Of a stretch of 64,000 bases of DNA, positions 35,413 to 44,731 are shown piece by piece. A program made the translations under genes and the position numbers. The notes under the pieces were generated by a model that did not search any database, was not told where the DNA came from, and was given only the letters and a program-made list of their open reading frames with translations. The stretch's first letter is position 1. Each line of letters opens with the position of its first letter. The stretch lies in the NCBI GenBank assembly GCA_016871675.1, contig VHCN01000012.1, positions 1 to 64,000 on the forward strand. Reading direction: 5' to 3'. The stretch is from Verrucomicrobiota bacterium (GTDB taxonomy: Bacteria > Verrucomicrobiota > Verrucomicrobiia > Limisphaerales > VHCN01).

Positions 35413-37926
35413 ATGACCGAGCCCGCCATCACGCCCGCCCTGATCCAGAAGCATAACCTCACGCCGGAGGAATTCTCCAGGCTCAGGGAAATCCTCGGCC
35501 GCGAGCCCAGTTACACCGAGCTCGGCATTTTCTCCGTGATGTGGAGCGAGCACTGCTCCTACAAGAACACGCGGCCCCTGCTGAAGACATTCCCGACCCA
35601 GTCGCCGCGCATCCTCGTCGGCGCGGGCGAGGAGAACGCGGGCATCGTGGACATCGGCGACGGGCTTGCCATCGCGTTCAAGATTGAGTCTCACAACCAC
35701 CCGAGCGCGGTCGAGCCGTTTCAAGGCGCGGCCACGGGCGTCGGCGGCATCGTGCGCGACATCTTCACGATGGGCGCGAGACCGGTATGCGCTGTCAATT
35801 CTCTCAGGTTTGGACCCATCACGGCAAACGGTGTGGCGGGCGAGAACGGGAGCGAGGGTGAAAGGGGCACGCAATCTCCCGCGGCTGACACCTCCCCTGC
35901 TTCCCAGCCCACTTGCTCCCCTGCGGCCACGCCTTCAAATGTGATGACCAACCGCCGTTTGTTCGCCGGCGTCGTCAGCGGCATCGCGCACTACGGCAAC
36001 TGCTTTGGCATCCCGACCATCGCGGGCGAGGTGTATTTCGACAAGAGCTACGAGGGCAACCCGCTCGTCAACGCCTTCTGCCTCGGCGTGCTGCGGCACG
36101 AGCAGATCACCCGCGGCGCGGCGCGCGGCGTGGGCAACCCGGTCTTTTACGTCGGCCCCGCGACGGGACGCGACGGACTCGCGGGCGCGGCATTCGCGTC
36201 GCAGGATTTGACCGACGAATCCGCCGAGCAACAGCGGGGCGCGGTGCAGGTCGGCGACCCGTTCATGGAGAAACTTGTGTGCGAAGCGTGCCTCGAACTC
36301 CTCGCGACCGGCGCCGTCGCCGGCATGCAGGACATGGGCGCCGCCGGGCTCACCTGTTCCACGTGCGAGACCGCGTCGCGCGCCGGCACCGGGATCGAGA
36401 TCGAGCTCGACAAGGTCCCGCAGCGCGCACCGAACATGACAAGCTACGAGATCATGCTCAGCGAGTCGCAAGAGCGCATGCTCATCGTCGTCCACAAGGG
36501 CCGCGAGGACGAGGTGAAGAAAATTTTCAACAAGTGGGATTTGCCGTGGGCGGAGATCGGCGTCGTGACGGACACGGGGCGAATGGTCGTAAAGCATCAC
36601 GGCGCGGTGGTGGCGAACATCCCGGCAAAGGCCATCGCGGACGAATCACCCATCTACCAACGCGAGGCGGTGGAGCCGGCGTATCTGGCCGACGTGCGGG
36701 CGTTCAGGCTCGAAGGCTTGGCCGATGTGACCCATGGGACGGATGCGATCGGGGCGCTGAGGAAGCTGCTCGCCTGGCCGACCATCGCCTCGAAGAACTG
36801 GGTCTATCGCCAATACGACCACATGGTGCGCGACGGTTCCGTCGTTTGCCCCGGCAGCGACGCCGCGGTCATTCGCATCAAAGGCGACTCCGTTCCACAA
36901 GGCCGGCCAGGCGTCAGTGCTTGCGACCCTCCGCACTCCGACATCCGCCCTCCGCAATCAGAGCGCCTCATCGCCCTTTCCGTGGACTGCAACGGCGCCT
37001 ACTGCGCGCTCGACCCTTACGAGGGCGGGAAGGCCGCCGTGGCCGAGGCGTGCCGCAACCTCGCGTGCTCCGGCGCGCTGCCGCTCGGCTCGACGGACAA
37101 CCTGAACATGCCCAGCCCGCTCAAGCCCGAGCTGTTCTGGCAGATCAAGGAAAGCGTGCGCGGCCTCGCCGACGGCTGCCGCGCCTTCAACGCGCCCGTC
37201 ACCGGCGGCAACTGCTCGCTTTACAACCAAAGCCCTGCCGGGCCGATTGATCCCACGCCGACGGTCGCCGTGGTCGGGCTCGTCGAGAAGCCCGAGCACG
37301 TCACGACGCAGTGGTTCAAGGATGACGGTGACGTCATCATCCTGCTCGGCGCGCCGGTGGACACGGCCGACCCGTTGCAAGGACTCGGCGGCAGCGCGTA
37401 TCTGCAAGTCATCCACGGCAAAAAGACCGGTTCGCCGCCCCGGTGCGACCTCGACCAGGCCGCGACACTGCACACGACGCTCGTCGGACTCATCCGCGCG
37501 GGCGGCGTGAAGAGCGCGCACGATTGCAGCGACGGCGGCCTTGCGGTGGCGCTTGCCGAGTGCTGCATCAGCCAGCTCGTCGCGCGCAACACACCCCGGC
37601 TCATCGGCGCGACGGTGGACTTGTCCGGCTTCGGGCCGCAGAGCTCCAGCCCCGCGAGTCCCGGCGAAACGGCGGCCCCGCGCCCCGCTGTCCGCCTCGA
37701 CGCGCTGCTCTTCGGCGAGACTCAGTCGCGCGTCGCGGTGACCTGCGCGCCGCTCGACGCGAACAAGATCATCGAGCGCGCGAAGTTGATGGGCGTGCCC
37801 GCCGCGCGCATCGGCACCGTCGGGGGCGACAAGCTCACCCTCAAGGCTGCCGCGGGCGAATCGACTTGGCCCTTGCCCGGGTTGCACGACCTCTGGTGGA
37901 ATTCCATCTCGCGCGCAATGAGTTGA
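35413..37926 (+). CDS. purL: phosphoribosylformylglycinamidine synthase II (small PurL) with in-frame inserts
   Basis: This 837-residue ATP-dependent enzyme makes FGAM from FGAR. The core motifs are present: [56 protein letters not shown] and [15 protein letters not shown]. Usual small PurL is about 720-770 residues. Two extra stretches explain the surplus. About 40 residues lie between LRFGPI and [10 protein letters not shown] (DNA about 35816-35940, Ser/Thr/Ala-rich). About 20 lie near residue 500 (DNA 36900-36960), made by a heptad repeat. PurQ and PurS are not in the window. Its stop shares one base with the purF ATG (TGATG). Confidence 0.92.
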   Translation: MTEPAITPALIQKHNLTPEEFSRLREILGREPSYTELGIFSVMWSEHCSYKNTRPLLKTFPTQSPRILVGAGEENAGIVDIGDGLAIAFKIESHNHPSAVEPFQGAATGVGGIVRDIFTMGARPVCAVNSLRFGPITANGVAGENGSEGERGTQSPAADTSPASQPTCSPAATPSNVMTNRRLFAGVVSGIAHYGNCFGIPTIAGEVYFDKSYEGNPLVNAFCLGVLRHEQITRGAARGVGNPVFYVGPATGRDGLAGAAFASQDLTDESAEQQRGAVQVGDPFMEKLVCEACLELLATGAVAGMQDMGAAGLTCSTCETASRAGTGIEIELDKVPQRAPNMTSYEIMLSESQERMLIVVHKGREDEVKKIFNKWDLPWAEIGVVTDTGRMVVKHHGAVVANIPAKAIADESPIYQREAVEPAYLADVRAFRLEGLADVTHGTDAIGALRKLLAWPTIASKNWVYRQYDHMVRDGSVVCPGSDAAVIRIKGDSVPQGRPGVSACDPPHSDIRPPQSERLIALSVDCNGAYCALDPYEGGKAAVAEACRNLACSGALPLGSTDNLNMPSPLKPELFWQIKESVRGLADGCRAFNAPVTGGNCSLYNQSPAGPIDPTPTVAVVGLVEKPEHVTTQWFKDDGDVIILLGAPVDTADPLQGLGGSAYLQVIHGKKTGSPPRCDLDQAATLHTTLVGLIRAGGVKSAHDCSDGGLAVALAECCISQLVARNTPRLIGATVDLSGFGPQSSSPASPGETAAPRPAVRLDALLFGETQSRVAVTCAPLDANKIIERAKLMGVPAARIGTVGGDKLTLKAAAGESTWPLPGLHDLWWNSISRAMS
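36924..36958 (+). repeat. five heptads inside purL
   Basis: The stretch 36924-36958 is five consecutive 7-base units of the form CCGNNNT (e.g. CCGCACT, CCGACAT); the first unit is CGACCCT. It encodes the low-complexity [12 protein letters not shown] segment of PurL, between the conserved IKGDSV and [10 protein letters not shown] blocks. Confidence 0.75.
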
Positions 37927-39389
37927 TGTCAGCCGAACACCCCAAACATTACTGCGGCGTCTTCGGCGTCTTCGGACATCCGAACGCGGCGGAGCTGACT
38001 TACTACGGGCTCTTCGCGCTCCAGCATCGCGGGCAGGAGAGCGCGGGCATCGTGACGAGCGACGGCCGGCAGTTCCGCGTGCACCGCGGCATGGGGCTCG
38101 TCTCGCAGATTTTCGACGGCGCCACGTTGCACGGGCTCGTGGGCGACACGGCGGTCGGCCACACGCGCTACTCGACCACGGGCAGCTCGCACCTGCGCAA
38201 TGCGCAGCCGCTCACGGTGGATTGCGGCCGCGGCCAGATCGCCATCGCGCACAACGGCAACCTCACCAACGCCGCGCAACTCCGCGAGGAGCTCGAGTCG
38301 AAGGGCTCCATCTTCCAGACCACGGTGGACAGCGAGATCATCCTGCACCTGATGGCGCAGCCGATGCTCGGCGGCGTGGAGAACAACCTCATCCAGACCA
38401 TCCGGCGGATCGAGGGCGCGTATTCACTCGCGATCATGACGGAAAACGAGCTGATCGGCGTGCGCGACCCGCACGGTTTCCGGCCGCTGTGCATCGGCAA
38501 GCTCGACCACGGCTGGGTGCTTTCGAGCGAGTCGTGCGCGCTCGACCTCATCCACGCGAAGTTCGTCCGCGAGGTTGCGCCCGGCGAGATCGTCATCATC
38601 GACAAGGAAGGCCTGCGCAGCGTGCAGGCGTTCCCCGGCCACCAGCGCGAGGCGTTCTGCATCTTCGAATACGTCTACTTCGCGCGGCCCGACAGCACGA
38701 TCGGCGGGCGGAACGTCTACAAGGTCCGCGTCGAGATGGGCCGCCAGCTCGCGCGCGAAAATGGCGTGCCCGCCGACGTCGTCGTGCCCGTGCCCGACAG
38801 CGGCAACTGCGCCGCGCTCGGGTATTCGCTCGAGACCGGCCTGCCCTACGAGATGGCGTTCGTGCGCAACCACTACATCGGCCGCAGCTTTCTCCAGCCG
38901 TCGCAACTCATCCGTGACTTCAACGTGCGCGTGAAACTCAACCTCATCCCCGAGCTCGTGAAGGGAAAGCGCGTCATCATCGTCGACGACTCGATCGTGC
39001 GCGGCACCACGTGCAAGGCGCGCGTGAAATCGCTCAAGGAAGCCGGCGCGAAGGAAGTCCACGTGCGCGTGAGCTGCCCGCCGCACATGAACCCGTGCGT
39101 CTATGGCATTGATTTTCCCGACCGCAACAAGCTCATGGCCGTGAACCATTCGCACGAGGACATCCGCCGCTACATCAACGCCGACTCGCTCGCGTATCTG
39201 TCGCAGGACGGCATGGTCGCCGCGACGGGCCGCCCGCGCAGCGAGTTCTGCATGGCGTGTTACGACGGTCATTATCCGGTGCCTTACGACCCGCTCGTGG
39301 ACAAGCACATCATGGAACGCCGCCGCGCCCGCGTCGAAAGCCTCGGCGAAGCGCTTGCCAAGGAGGAACTGCAGCCGCGGCTGCTCTAA
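37926..39389 (+). CDS. purF: amidophosphoribosyltransferase
   Basis: This 487-residue enzyme performs the first step of purine synthesis: PRPP plus glutamine to phosphoribosylamine. The Ntn nucleophile is C10 in HYCGVFGVFG after a nine-residue propeptide. Glutaminase residues GHTRYSTTGSS and AHNGNLTN follow. The PRTase PRPP loop is RVIIVDDSIVRGTT, and a C-terminal RSEFCMACYDGHYPVP is present. The cysteines of the CPPH and FCMAC segments resemble the 4Fe-4S ligands of the B. subtilis type. Start is at the ATG overlapping purL stop. Confidence 0.94.
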   Translation: MSAEHPKHYCGVFGVFGHPNAAELTYYGLFALQHRGQESAGIVTSDGRQFRVHRGMGLVSQIFDGATLHGLVGDTAVGHTRYSTTGSSHLRNAQPLTVDCGRGQIAIAHNGNLTNAAQLREELESKGSIFQTTVDSEIILHLMAQPMLGGVENNLIQTIRRIEGAYSLAIMTENELIGVRDPHGFRPLCIGKLDHGWVLSSESCALDLIHAKFVREVAPGEIVIIDKEGLRSVQAFPGHQREAFCIFEYVYFARPDSTIGGRNVYKVRVEMGRQLARENGVPADVVVPVPDSGNCAALGYSLETGLPYEMAFVRNHYIGRSFLQPSQLIRDFNVRVKLNLIPELVKGKRVIIVDDSIVRGTTCKARVKSLKEAGAKEVHVRVSCPPHMNPCVYGIDFPDRNKLMAVNHSHEDIRRYINADSLAYLSQDGMVAATGRPRSEFCMACYDGHYPVPYDPLVDKHIMERRRARVESLGEALAKEELQPRLL

Positions 39390-39470
39390 TAATTGTTGAA
39401 GGCCCGGTCCCCCGCCAGCCCCGGCTGATTTGCCACCCGGTCGCGCATCGAACCGCCCCCCGAACGAACG

Positions 39471-40535
39471 ATGAAACAGAAAGCCTACGCCGCCGCGGGC
39501 GTTGACATTGATCTCGGCAACCGCGTCAAAGCCACCCTGCCGCAATTGCTCGCCTCGACGCATCGCCGCGAAGTGCTCGGCAAGGTCGGCGGCTTCGGCG
39601 GCCTCTTCGCGCTCGACACCCGGCGATACAAGCAGCCCGTGCTCGTCTCTTCCGTGGACGGCGTCGGCACCAAACTCAAGATCGCCTTCGCGATGGACCG
39701 CCACGACACCATCGGCGCGGACCTCGTCAACCACTGCGTCAATGACATCGCCGTGCTTGGCGCCGAGCCGCTCTTCTTCCTCGACTACCTCGGCACGGGC
39801 AAACTCGAGCCGCACGTCTTCACCGACATCATCAAGGGCTTCGCGCGCGCCTGCGCGGAAAACCGCTGCGCGCTCATCGGTGGTGAGACCGCGCAGATGC
39901 CGGGCTTCTACGCGCCCGGCGAATACGACCTGAGCGGAACCATCGTCGGCGTGGTCGAAAAGGCGCGCATGCTCAACGGACAGAAGTCCGTGCGACGCGG
40001 CGACGCCATCATCGGCATCGCATCGAGCGGCCTGCACACCAACGGCTACTCGCTCGCACGGAAGATTCTGTTCGAGCAGATGAAGCTCAAGCCCGCGAAC
40101 CGCGTGGCCGGGTTGGACAATTCGATCGGCGACGAGTTGCTCAAAGTGCACGTCAGCTACGGCCCGCTCGTGCAGAAGTTGCTCAAGCGCTTCAATCCGG
40201 TCCGCGCGTCACGCGTCACGCATCATGTCCGCGCCCTCGCCCACATCACCGGCGGCGGCTTCGTGGACAACATCCCGCGCGTGCTCCCGAAGGACTGCGA
40301 CGCCATCATCCGCAAAGGAAGTTGGGACATGCTTCCCATCTTCCGGCTCATCGCCTCGAAAGGCGGCGTGCCCGAGGCCGAGCTGTATCAGGTGTTCAAC
40401 ATGGGCATCGGCATGGTCGCCATCGTCGCGGCAGACAATGCGGAGGCCGTTCTCAAATCAATCCGCGCCGAGAAGCATGGCGCCTGGCTCATCGGCGAAG
40501 TCGTGAAGGGGACGGGCGAAGCTCGCGTGGAGTAA
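39471..40535 (+). CDS. purM: phosphoribosylformylglycinamidine cyclo-ligase
   Basis: This 354-residue AIR synthetase closes the imidazole ring. Family motifs include AYAAAGVDIDLGNRVK, VSSVDGVGTKLKIA, LIGGETAQMPGFY and AHITGGGFVDNIPRVLP. A short run NPVRASRVTHHVRA just before AHITGGG includes residues encoded by three heptads (40206-40226), a stretch that varies and looks expanded in this copy. It lies 81 bases after purF, in the same operon. Confidence 0.94.
   Translation: MKQKAYAAAGVDIDLGNRVKATLPQLLASTHRREVLGKVGGFGGLFALDTRRYKQPVLVSSVDGVGTKLKIAFAMDRHDTIGADLVNHCVNDIAVLGAEPLFFLDYLGTGKLEPHVFTDIIKGFARACAENRCALIGGETAQMPGFYAPGEYDLSGTIVGVVEKARMLNGQKSVRRGDAIIGIASSGLHTNGYSLARKILFEQMKLKPANRVAGLDNSIGDELLKVHVSYGPLVQKLLKRFNPVRASRVTHHVRALAHITGGGFVDNIPRVLPKDCDAIIRKGSWDMLPIFRLIASKGGVPEAELYQVFNMGIGMVAIVAADNAEAVLKSIRAEKHGAWLIGEVVKGTGEARVE
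40206..40226 (+). repeat. three heptads inside purM
   Basis: Two exact copies of GCGTCAC (40206-40212, 40213-40219) are followed by the variant GCATCAT (40220-40226). They encode ASRVTHHV just ahead of the conserved AHITGGG segment of PurM, in frame. Confidence 0.6.
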
Positions 40536-40547
40536 GCCATTCGCCCC

Positions 40548-41036
40548 ATGAAGCAGCCGATTGAACCCGTTTCCGCGCGCGTCTTCATCCGCTTCGCGAC
40601 GGGAGCCACAATGCTGGGCTTTGGCGTGTTCGCGCTCGTGGTCGAGGCGATCCAGCAGACGCCGACCGGCGCCGCGTTCAACTGGACCCGGAAGTCCCTC
40701 GCGGCCTTTCTCGCAGGCGCAGCGCTCGGTTGGGCTTACTGGCTTGTCATCGGCCGCATGGTCGCATCGGACGCGGGCGACGAACCGTCGCGCCGGAGGA
40801 GGTTCCTCACGCTGTCTCTCCCGCTTGTGGCCGTCGCGCTCGGGGTTTATCTCGTCTTCCCGTTCAAGCTCACCGCCGGCGAAAAGCTGCGCGACATCAT
40901 CGTCGGGCTCATCCTCGCGACGCTCGCGCTCGGCGTGGTGGGTTTCGCCATGTGGCGCGTGATCAAGTTCCTCAACGAAGACAACGAGAACCCGAATCCG
41001 CCTCCCTCCGCGCCATCAACACGCGACGACCCCTGA
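40548..41036 (+). CDS. four-helix membrane protein in the purine operon
   Basis: This is a 162-residue protein with four predicted membrane helices (about 17-36, 48-68, 84-104, 115-137) and a charged Asn/Pro-rich tail. I recognise no family. It sits 12 bases after purM and 83 before purD on the same strand, so it is probably co-transcribed with them; a link to purine or phosphoribosyl metabolism is only positional. Confidence 0.6.
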   Translation: MKQPIEPVSARVFIRFATGATMLGFGVFALVVEAIQQTPTGAAFNWTRKSLAAFLAGAALGWAYWLVIGRMVASDAGDEPSRRRRFLTLSLPLVAVALGVYLVFPFKLTAGEKLRDIIVGLILATLALGVVGFAMWRVIKFLNEDNENPNPPPSAPSTRDDP

Positions 41037-41119
41037 CGGGCACCGCGGCCGGGGCTTCACGGCCGTCATCGAAAAAGTCCTTTCCGCCGCTCGCGACTTT
41101 CCTGTTTGATTCGCCGCGC

Positions 41120-42412
41120 ATGAAGCTCCTCGTCATCGGCTCGGGCGGACGCGAACACGCGATGGTGTGGAAGCTCGCGCAGTCGCCGCTCGTCACGCGC
41201 ATGTGGTGCGCGCCGGGAAACGCGGGCGTTGGCGGCGAGCGGTTGGCGAAAAACGGCGCGCTGGTCGAGTGCGTCGCCATCGGAGCGGAGGATTTGGCGC
41301 GGTTGCTCGACTTCGCCAGACGGGAGCTGCCCGACTTGACCGTCATCGGCCCGGACAACCCGCTCGCCGCGGGCATCGTGGATTTGTTCCAGTCCCACGG
41401 CCTGAAGATTTGGGGGCCGAACCGCAAGGCGGCGCAATTCGAGGCGAGCAAGGCCTTCTCGCAGGACTTCATGGAACGGCACGGCATCCCGACGGCACGC
41501 AGCGGGACGTTCAGTGAGCCGGCATTGGCGAAGCAGTTCGCCGCGAGCCTCGATGGCCGCTGCGCCGTGAAGGCCGACGGACTCGCTCTCGGCAAGGGCG
41601 TGCTGCTTACGGCGAGCGTCGCGGAGTCGGCGAGCGCCATTGACGAGATCATGGTCGGGAAGGCGTTCGGCGCCGCCGGCCAGCGCGTCGTGATTCAGGA
41701 ATTGCTCGAAGGGCTGGAGATTTCCCTGCACGCGCTCTGCGATGGCAAGGTCGCAAAGCTCTTTCCCACATCGCAGGACCACAAGCGCGCGCTCGACGGC
41801 GACCTCGGCCTGAACACCGGCGGCATGGGCACCTACTCGCCCGCGCCGTTCCTGAGCGACGACGAGTTGCAGCGCGCGGGCGACGCGATCCTGCAGCCGT
41901 GGCTGCGCGGCTGCGCGGCGGAGGGGATTGATTTCCGCGGCATCATTTATCCCGGCGTCATGCTCACGAAGTCCGGGCCCAAAGTGCTCGAGTTCAACGC
42001 GCGCTTCGGCGACCCGGAGACGCAGGTGTATCTCACGCGAATGAAGAACGACCTCGTCGAACTCCTCCTCGCGAGCGTGGAAGGCCGCCTCGCGCCCATT
42101 GTGCTGGAGTGGTCCGCGAACGCCAGCGTGTGCGTGGTCATGGCCAGCGGCGGGTATCCGGGAAACTATCCCAAGGGCAAAGTCATCACCGGCATTGACG
42201 CCGCGAACGCGCTGCCAGCCACAAAGGTCTTCCACGCCGGCACCGCGATGAAGGACGGCGCGGTGGTGACCCACGGCGGCCGCGTGCTCGGCGTCACCGC
42301 GTGGCGGCCGGCGCTCGGCGCCGCGCGCGATGCGGCCTACGCGGCGGTGGACACGATTAGGTTTGAAGGCGCGCATGCCCGCAGGGATATTGCCGCGAAA
42401 GCACTCCAATGA
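41120..42412 (+). CDS. purD: phosphoribosylamine-glycine ligase
   Basis: This is a 430-residue GAR synthetase of the ATP-grasp fold. The markers are MKLLVIGSGGREHAMVWKL, VIGPDNPLAAG, CAVKADGLALGKGV, DHKRALDGDLGLNTGGMGTYSPAP and LEFNARFGDPETQ. It joins glycine to phosphoribosylamine, the product of PurF. The start at 41120 matches the standard N-terminus. Its stop overlaps the next gene (ATGA). Confidence 0.95.
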   Translation: MKLLVIGSGGREHAMVWKLAQSPLVTRMWCAPGNAGVGGERLAKNGALVECVAIGAEDLARLLDFARRELPDLTVIGPDNPLAAGIVDLFQSHGLKIWGPNRKAAQFEASKAFSQDFMERHGIPTARSGTFSEPALAKQFAASLDGRCAVKADGLALGKGVLLTASVAESASAIDEIMVGKAFGAAGQRVVIQELLEGLEISLHALCDGKVAKLFPTSQDHKRALDGDLGLNTGGMGTYSPAPFLSDDELQRAGDAILQPWLRGCAAEGIDFRGIIYPGVMLTKSGPKVLEFNARFGDPETQVYLTRMKNDLVELLLASVEGRLAPIVLEWSANASVCVVMASGGYPGNYPKGKVITGIDAANALPATKVFHAGTAMKDGAVVTHGGRVLGVTAWRPALGAARDAAYAAVDTIRFEGAHARRDIAAKALQ

Positions 42413-43464
42413 ACTGCCGATTGCCGGTTGCCGGTTGCCGATTGAGTTGCGTGGTCGCGTCCGCCGCGATGCATCTCGCGGGTTTCTTTCCGGGCGCCCT
42501 CCGCGCGGCGGAGCCCGCCAGACCCGCGCCGTTTCAAGAGGTGCTTGGGCTCATCCGGTCGAATCTCCCGGGCGCGAAGGCCGAGGAACTCGACCACGCG
42601 GCGTTGCAAGGCCTGCTCGAACGTCACCGCGGCCGCGTCCTGCTCGCGAATGCCGCCTCGGCCGCTGCTTCGGCCGGAGGCATGGCTCGGACAAACGTCT
42701 TCGACGAGGCATTTGCCAGCTTGCGCATCGCGACGGTGGGGGCGGGCTCGGCGGAGCAGGTGCGCGGCGCGTTCGACCAGCTAAACGCCGCGAAAAAACT
42801 CAAAGGCCTCGTGCTCGACTTGCGCGGGGCGAAGGGCTCCGATTATTCGGCGGCCGTCGCGGTGGCGGATTTGTTTCTCGACGGGGAAAAGCCGCAGCTC
42901 GAAGTCGCGGGGAAGACGCTCCGGTCGACCTCGAAAGCGACGGCGATCTCGCTGCCCGTGGCCATCCTCATGAACCGCCAGACCTCGGGCGCGGCCGAGG
43001 CGCTGGCGGCCTTGCTCCGGCAGAATCGCACGGGGCTCTTGATCGGCGGCGTGACCGCGGGCGAGGCGTTTTTGTTCAAGGACTTTCCGCTCAGCACGGG
43101 GCAGCAACTGCGCATCGCGACCGGTTCGGTGCGGCTCGCGGGCGGGGCCGCGCTCACGGGCGATGGCCTTCGGCCCGATGTGCCGGTGCTCGTGAGTCTC
43201 GAGGATGAGCGGTTGTTCATGGAGGACGCGTTTCGCGAGGCGAAGCCCGCCGCCGAGGCGGCCGGACCGCTTGTCAGCGCGAATCCACCGCGCAAGCGGC
43301 TCAACGAGGCGGAACTCGTCCGCCGCCAAAAGGAAGGCGACTCCGGTGACGGGCCCCCTGCGGTTGCGGAGCCTGCGAAGCCGCTCGTGCGTGATCCAGC
43401 GCTCGGCCGCGCGCTCGATCTGCTCAAGGGGCTCGCCGTCGTGGGCCGGGCCCGGCCGCTTTAG
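42409..43464 (+). CDS. S41-like (tail-specific protease fold) protein, catalytic Lys replaced
   Basis: This 351-residue exported protein resembles the core of C-terminal processing peptidases. GLVLDLRGAKGSDYSAAVAVADLF, PVAILMNRQTSGAAEALAALL and a following GLLIGGVTAGEAF are typical. The presumed nucleophile is S193 in TSGAAE. The Lys normally found in the TxGK motif is Glu (E219), so activity is doubtful. There is no PDZ domain. The first 15 codons are a heptad repeat overlapping the purD stop; a start at 42469 (MHLAGFFPGALRAAEP, a better signal peptide) is an equal option. Confidence 0.72.
   Translation: MNCRLPVAGCRLSCVVASAAMHLAGFFPGALRAAEPARPAPFQEVLGLIRSNLPGAKAEELDHAALQGLLERHRGRVLLANAASAAASAGGMARTNVFDEAFASLRIATVGAGSAEQVRGAFDQLNAAKKLKGLVLDLRGAKGSDYSAAVAVADLFLDGEKPQLEVAGKTLRSTSKATAISLPVAILMNRQTSGAAEALAALLRQNRTGLLIGGVTAGEAFLFKDFPLSTGQQLRIATGSVRLAGGAALTGDGLRPDVPVLVSLEDERLFMEDAFREAKPAAEAAGPLVSANPPRKRLNEAELVRRQKEGDSGDGPPAVAEPAKPLVRDPALGRALDLLKGLAVVGRARPL
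42413..42447 (+). repeat. five heptads at the start of the S41-like gene
   Basis: Five 7-base units of consensus RTTGCCG (ATTGCCG, GTTGCCG twice, flanked by ACTGCCG and ATTGAGT) begin one base after the purD stop. They encode CRLPVAGCRLS if the upstream ATG is used. The same GRTTGCC unit occurs in glcF (17431-17463) and beside the MogA/MoaB gene. Confidence 0.75.
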
Positions 43465-43553
43465 CCCTGGCCGTTCGTTCGCCCCGGGTTTCTCGCACGG
43501 GGTGGAGCTTCCGACACGCTTGAATTCGCCGCCGCGGTTCATACATTGACGCC

Positions 43554-44246
43554 ATGAAGCTGCCCGATGAGGCGCCGGTGATGATTCTCCCCGACGCCAC
43601 GTTGTTTCCGCAGGCGATGCTGCCGTTGCGGATCTTCGAGCCGCGCTACCGCCGGATGCTGCACGACGTGTTGCATTCGGGCCGGATGTTCGTGGTGGCG
43701 ATGCAAAAGCCCGGGCGCGTCTTCGAGAAACCCTCGCGCATCGCCGGGCTCGGCCTGGTGCGCGCGTCGGTGCGAAACCGCGACGGCACGTCGAACCTCA
43801 TGCTGCAAGGCATCGCGCGCGTTGAACTCGGCCGCGCCACGAAGCGCCGGCCATATCGCGTCCACGCCATCTGTCCGGTTCGGGAAACACCCGCGGACAG
43901 CCTGCACGTGGAGGCGTTGATGGCGAAGGTCCGCGAACTCGTGGATGAACTTGCGAGCCATGGCCTGGCCGCGGGGAAGCTTGCCGCGACGGCCCCCTTG
44001 CCGGAGATGCTCGCGGATCCCGGCATTCAGGCCGCGCTCGCGAAGTCCATCCGACACTTGAGGCGCGCGCTGGCGAAGACGAATGACCCGGCGAAGTTCG
44101 CTGACCTCGTGTCCTGCGCGATGCTGCTTCACCCGGGGCAGCGGCAGTTCATCCTTGAGACCGCGGACGTCGAAAGGCGGCTCGGGGCGCTTGTGAGATT
44201 TCTCATCGCCGAGGCGCGAGGCCGCCGCAAACTCCAGCAATCATGA
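43554..44246 (+). CDS. LON substrate-binding domain protein
   Basis: This is a 230-residue protein consisting of a LON N-terminal (PUA-like) domain: MILPDATLFPQAMLPLRIFEPRYRRML, FVVAMQ and GLVRASVRNRDGTSNLMLQGIARVEL. A helical part follows. The AAA+ and protease domains of Lon are absent. Stand-alone members may be adaptors that recognise unfolded peptides. It overlaps the DUF1844 gene (ATGA). Confidence 0.85.
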   Translation: MKLPDEAPVMILPDATLFPQAMLPLRIFEPRYRRMLHDVLHSGRMFVVAMQKPGRVFEKPSRIAGLGLVRASVRNRDGTSNLMLQGIARVELGRATKRRPYRVHAICPVRETPADSLHVEALMAKVRELVDELASHGLAAGKLAATAPLPEMLADPGIQAALAKSIRHLRRALAKTNDPAKFADLVSCAMLLHPGQRQFILETADVERRLGALVRFLIAEARGRRKLQQS

Positions 44247-44698
44247 GCGAGTCCAGCGATTCAATCCCCGCAGGCGGCGGCGAGATGGCTTCGGCCCTCT
44301 TCGCAAGCCTCGTCATGCAGCAGTCGGACATCGCGTTCATGCTGCTCGGGCGCACGCCCAATCCGCAGTCGGGCAAGGTCGAGCGCGACCTGCGCGGCGC
44401 GAAGATGTTCATCGACATGCTCGAGATGCTCGAATCCAAGACGCGCGGCAACCTCGACCGCCACGAGCAGGTGATGCTCAAGCAGACCCTGATGGAACTT
44501 CACCTCGCGTATGTCGAAGCCGTGCAACAGCCCGATACCGCAGCGTCCGCGCCCGAAGCTGTCGCGGCGCCAGCGTCCGCGCCCGCGGCGCCGCCCCCCG
44601 GCGAAACGACGGAGGCTTCGCAACCGGAGGCCGTCCCGGCAGCGGCCACACCCGCCCCGGACGACGACTCGAAGAAGAAGTTCAGCAAGAAATACTGA
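44243..44698 (+). CDS. DUF1844 protein
   Basis: This is a 151-residue protein with the DUF1844 pattern in residues 15-92: LFASLVMQQSDIAFMLLGRTPNPQSGKVERDL, AKMFIDMLEMLESKTRGNLD and LMELHLAYVEAV. A Pro/Ala spacer and Lys-rich tail follow. The family is widespread in Planctomycetes/Verrucomicrobia and other phyla without known function. Translation is coupled to the LON-domain gene. Confidence 0.85.
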   Translation: MSESSDSIPAGGGEMASALFASLVMQQSDIAFMLLGRTPNPQSGKVERDLRGAKMFIDMLEMLESKTRGNLDRHEQVMLKQTLMELHLAYVEAVQQPDTAASAPEAVAAPASAPAAPPPGETTEASQPEAVPAAATPAPDDDSKKKFSKKY

Positions 44699-44731
44699 GG
44701 AGGGGCGGGGCATCCGGCAGCCGGTGCGCGA

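Noticed and set aside
33474-35456. 660-codon plus-strand frame opposite guaB
   Set aside because: Antisense of IMP dehydrogenase with no domain of its own.
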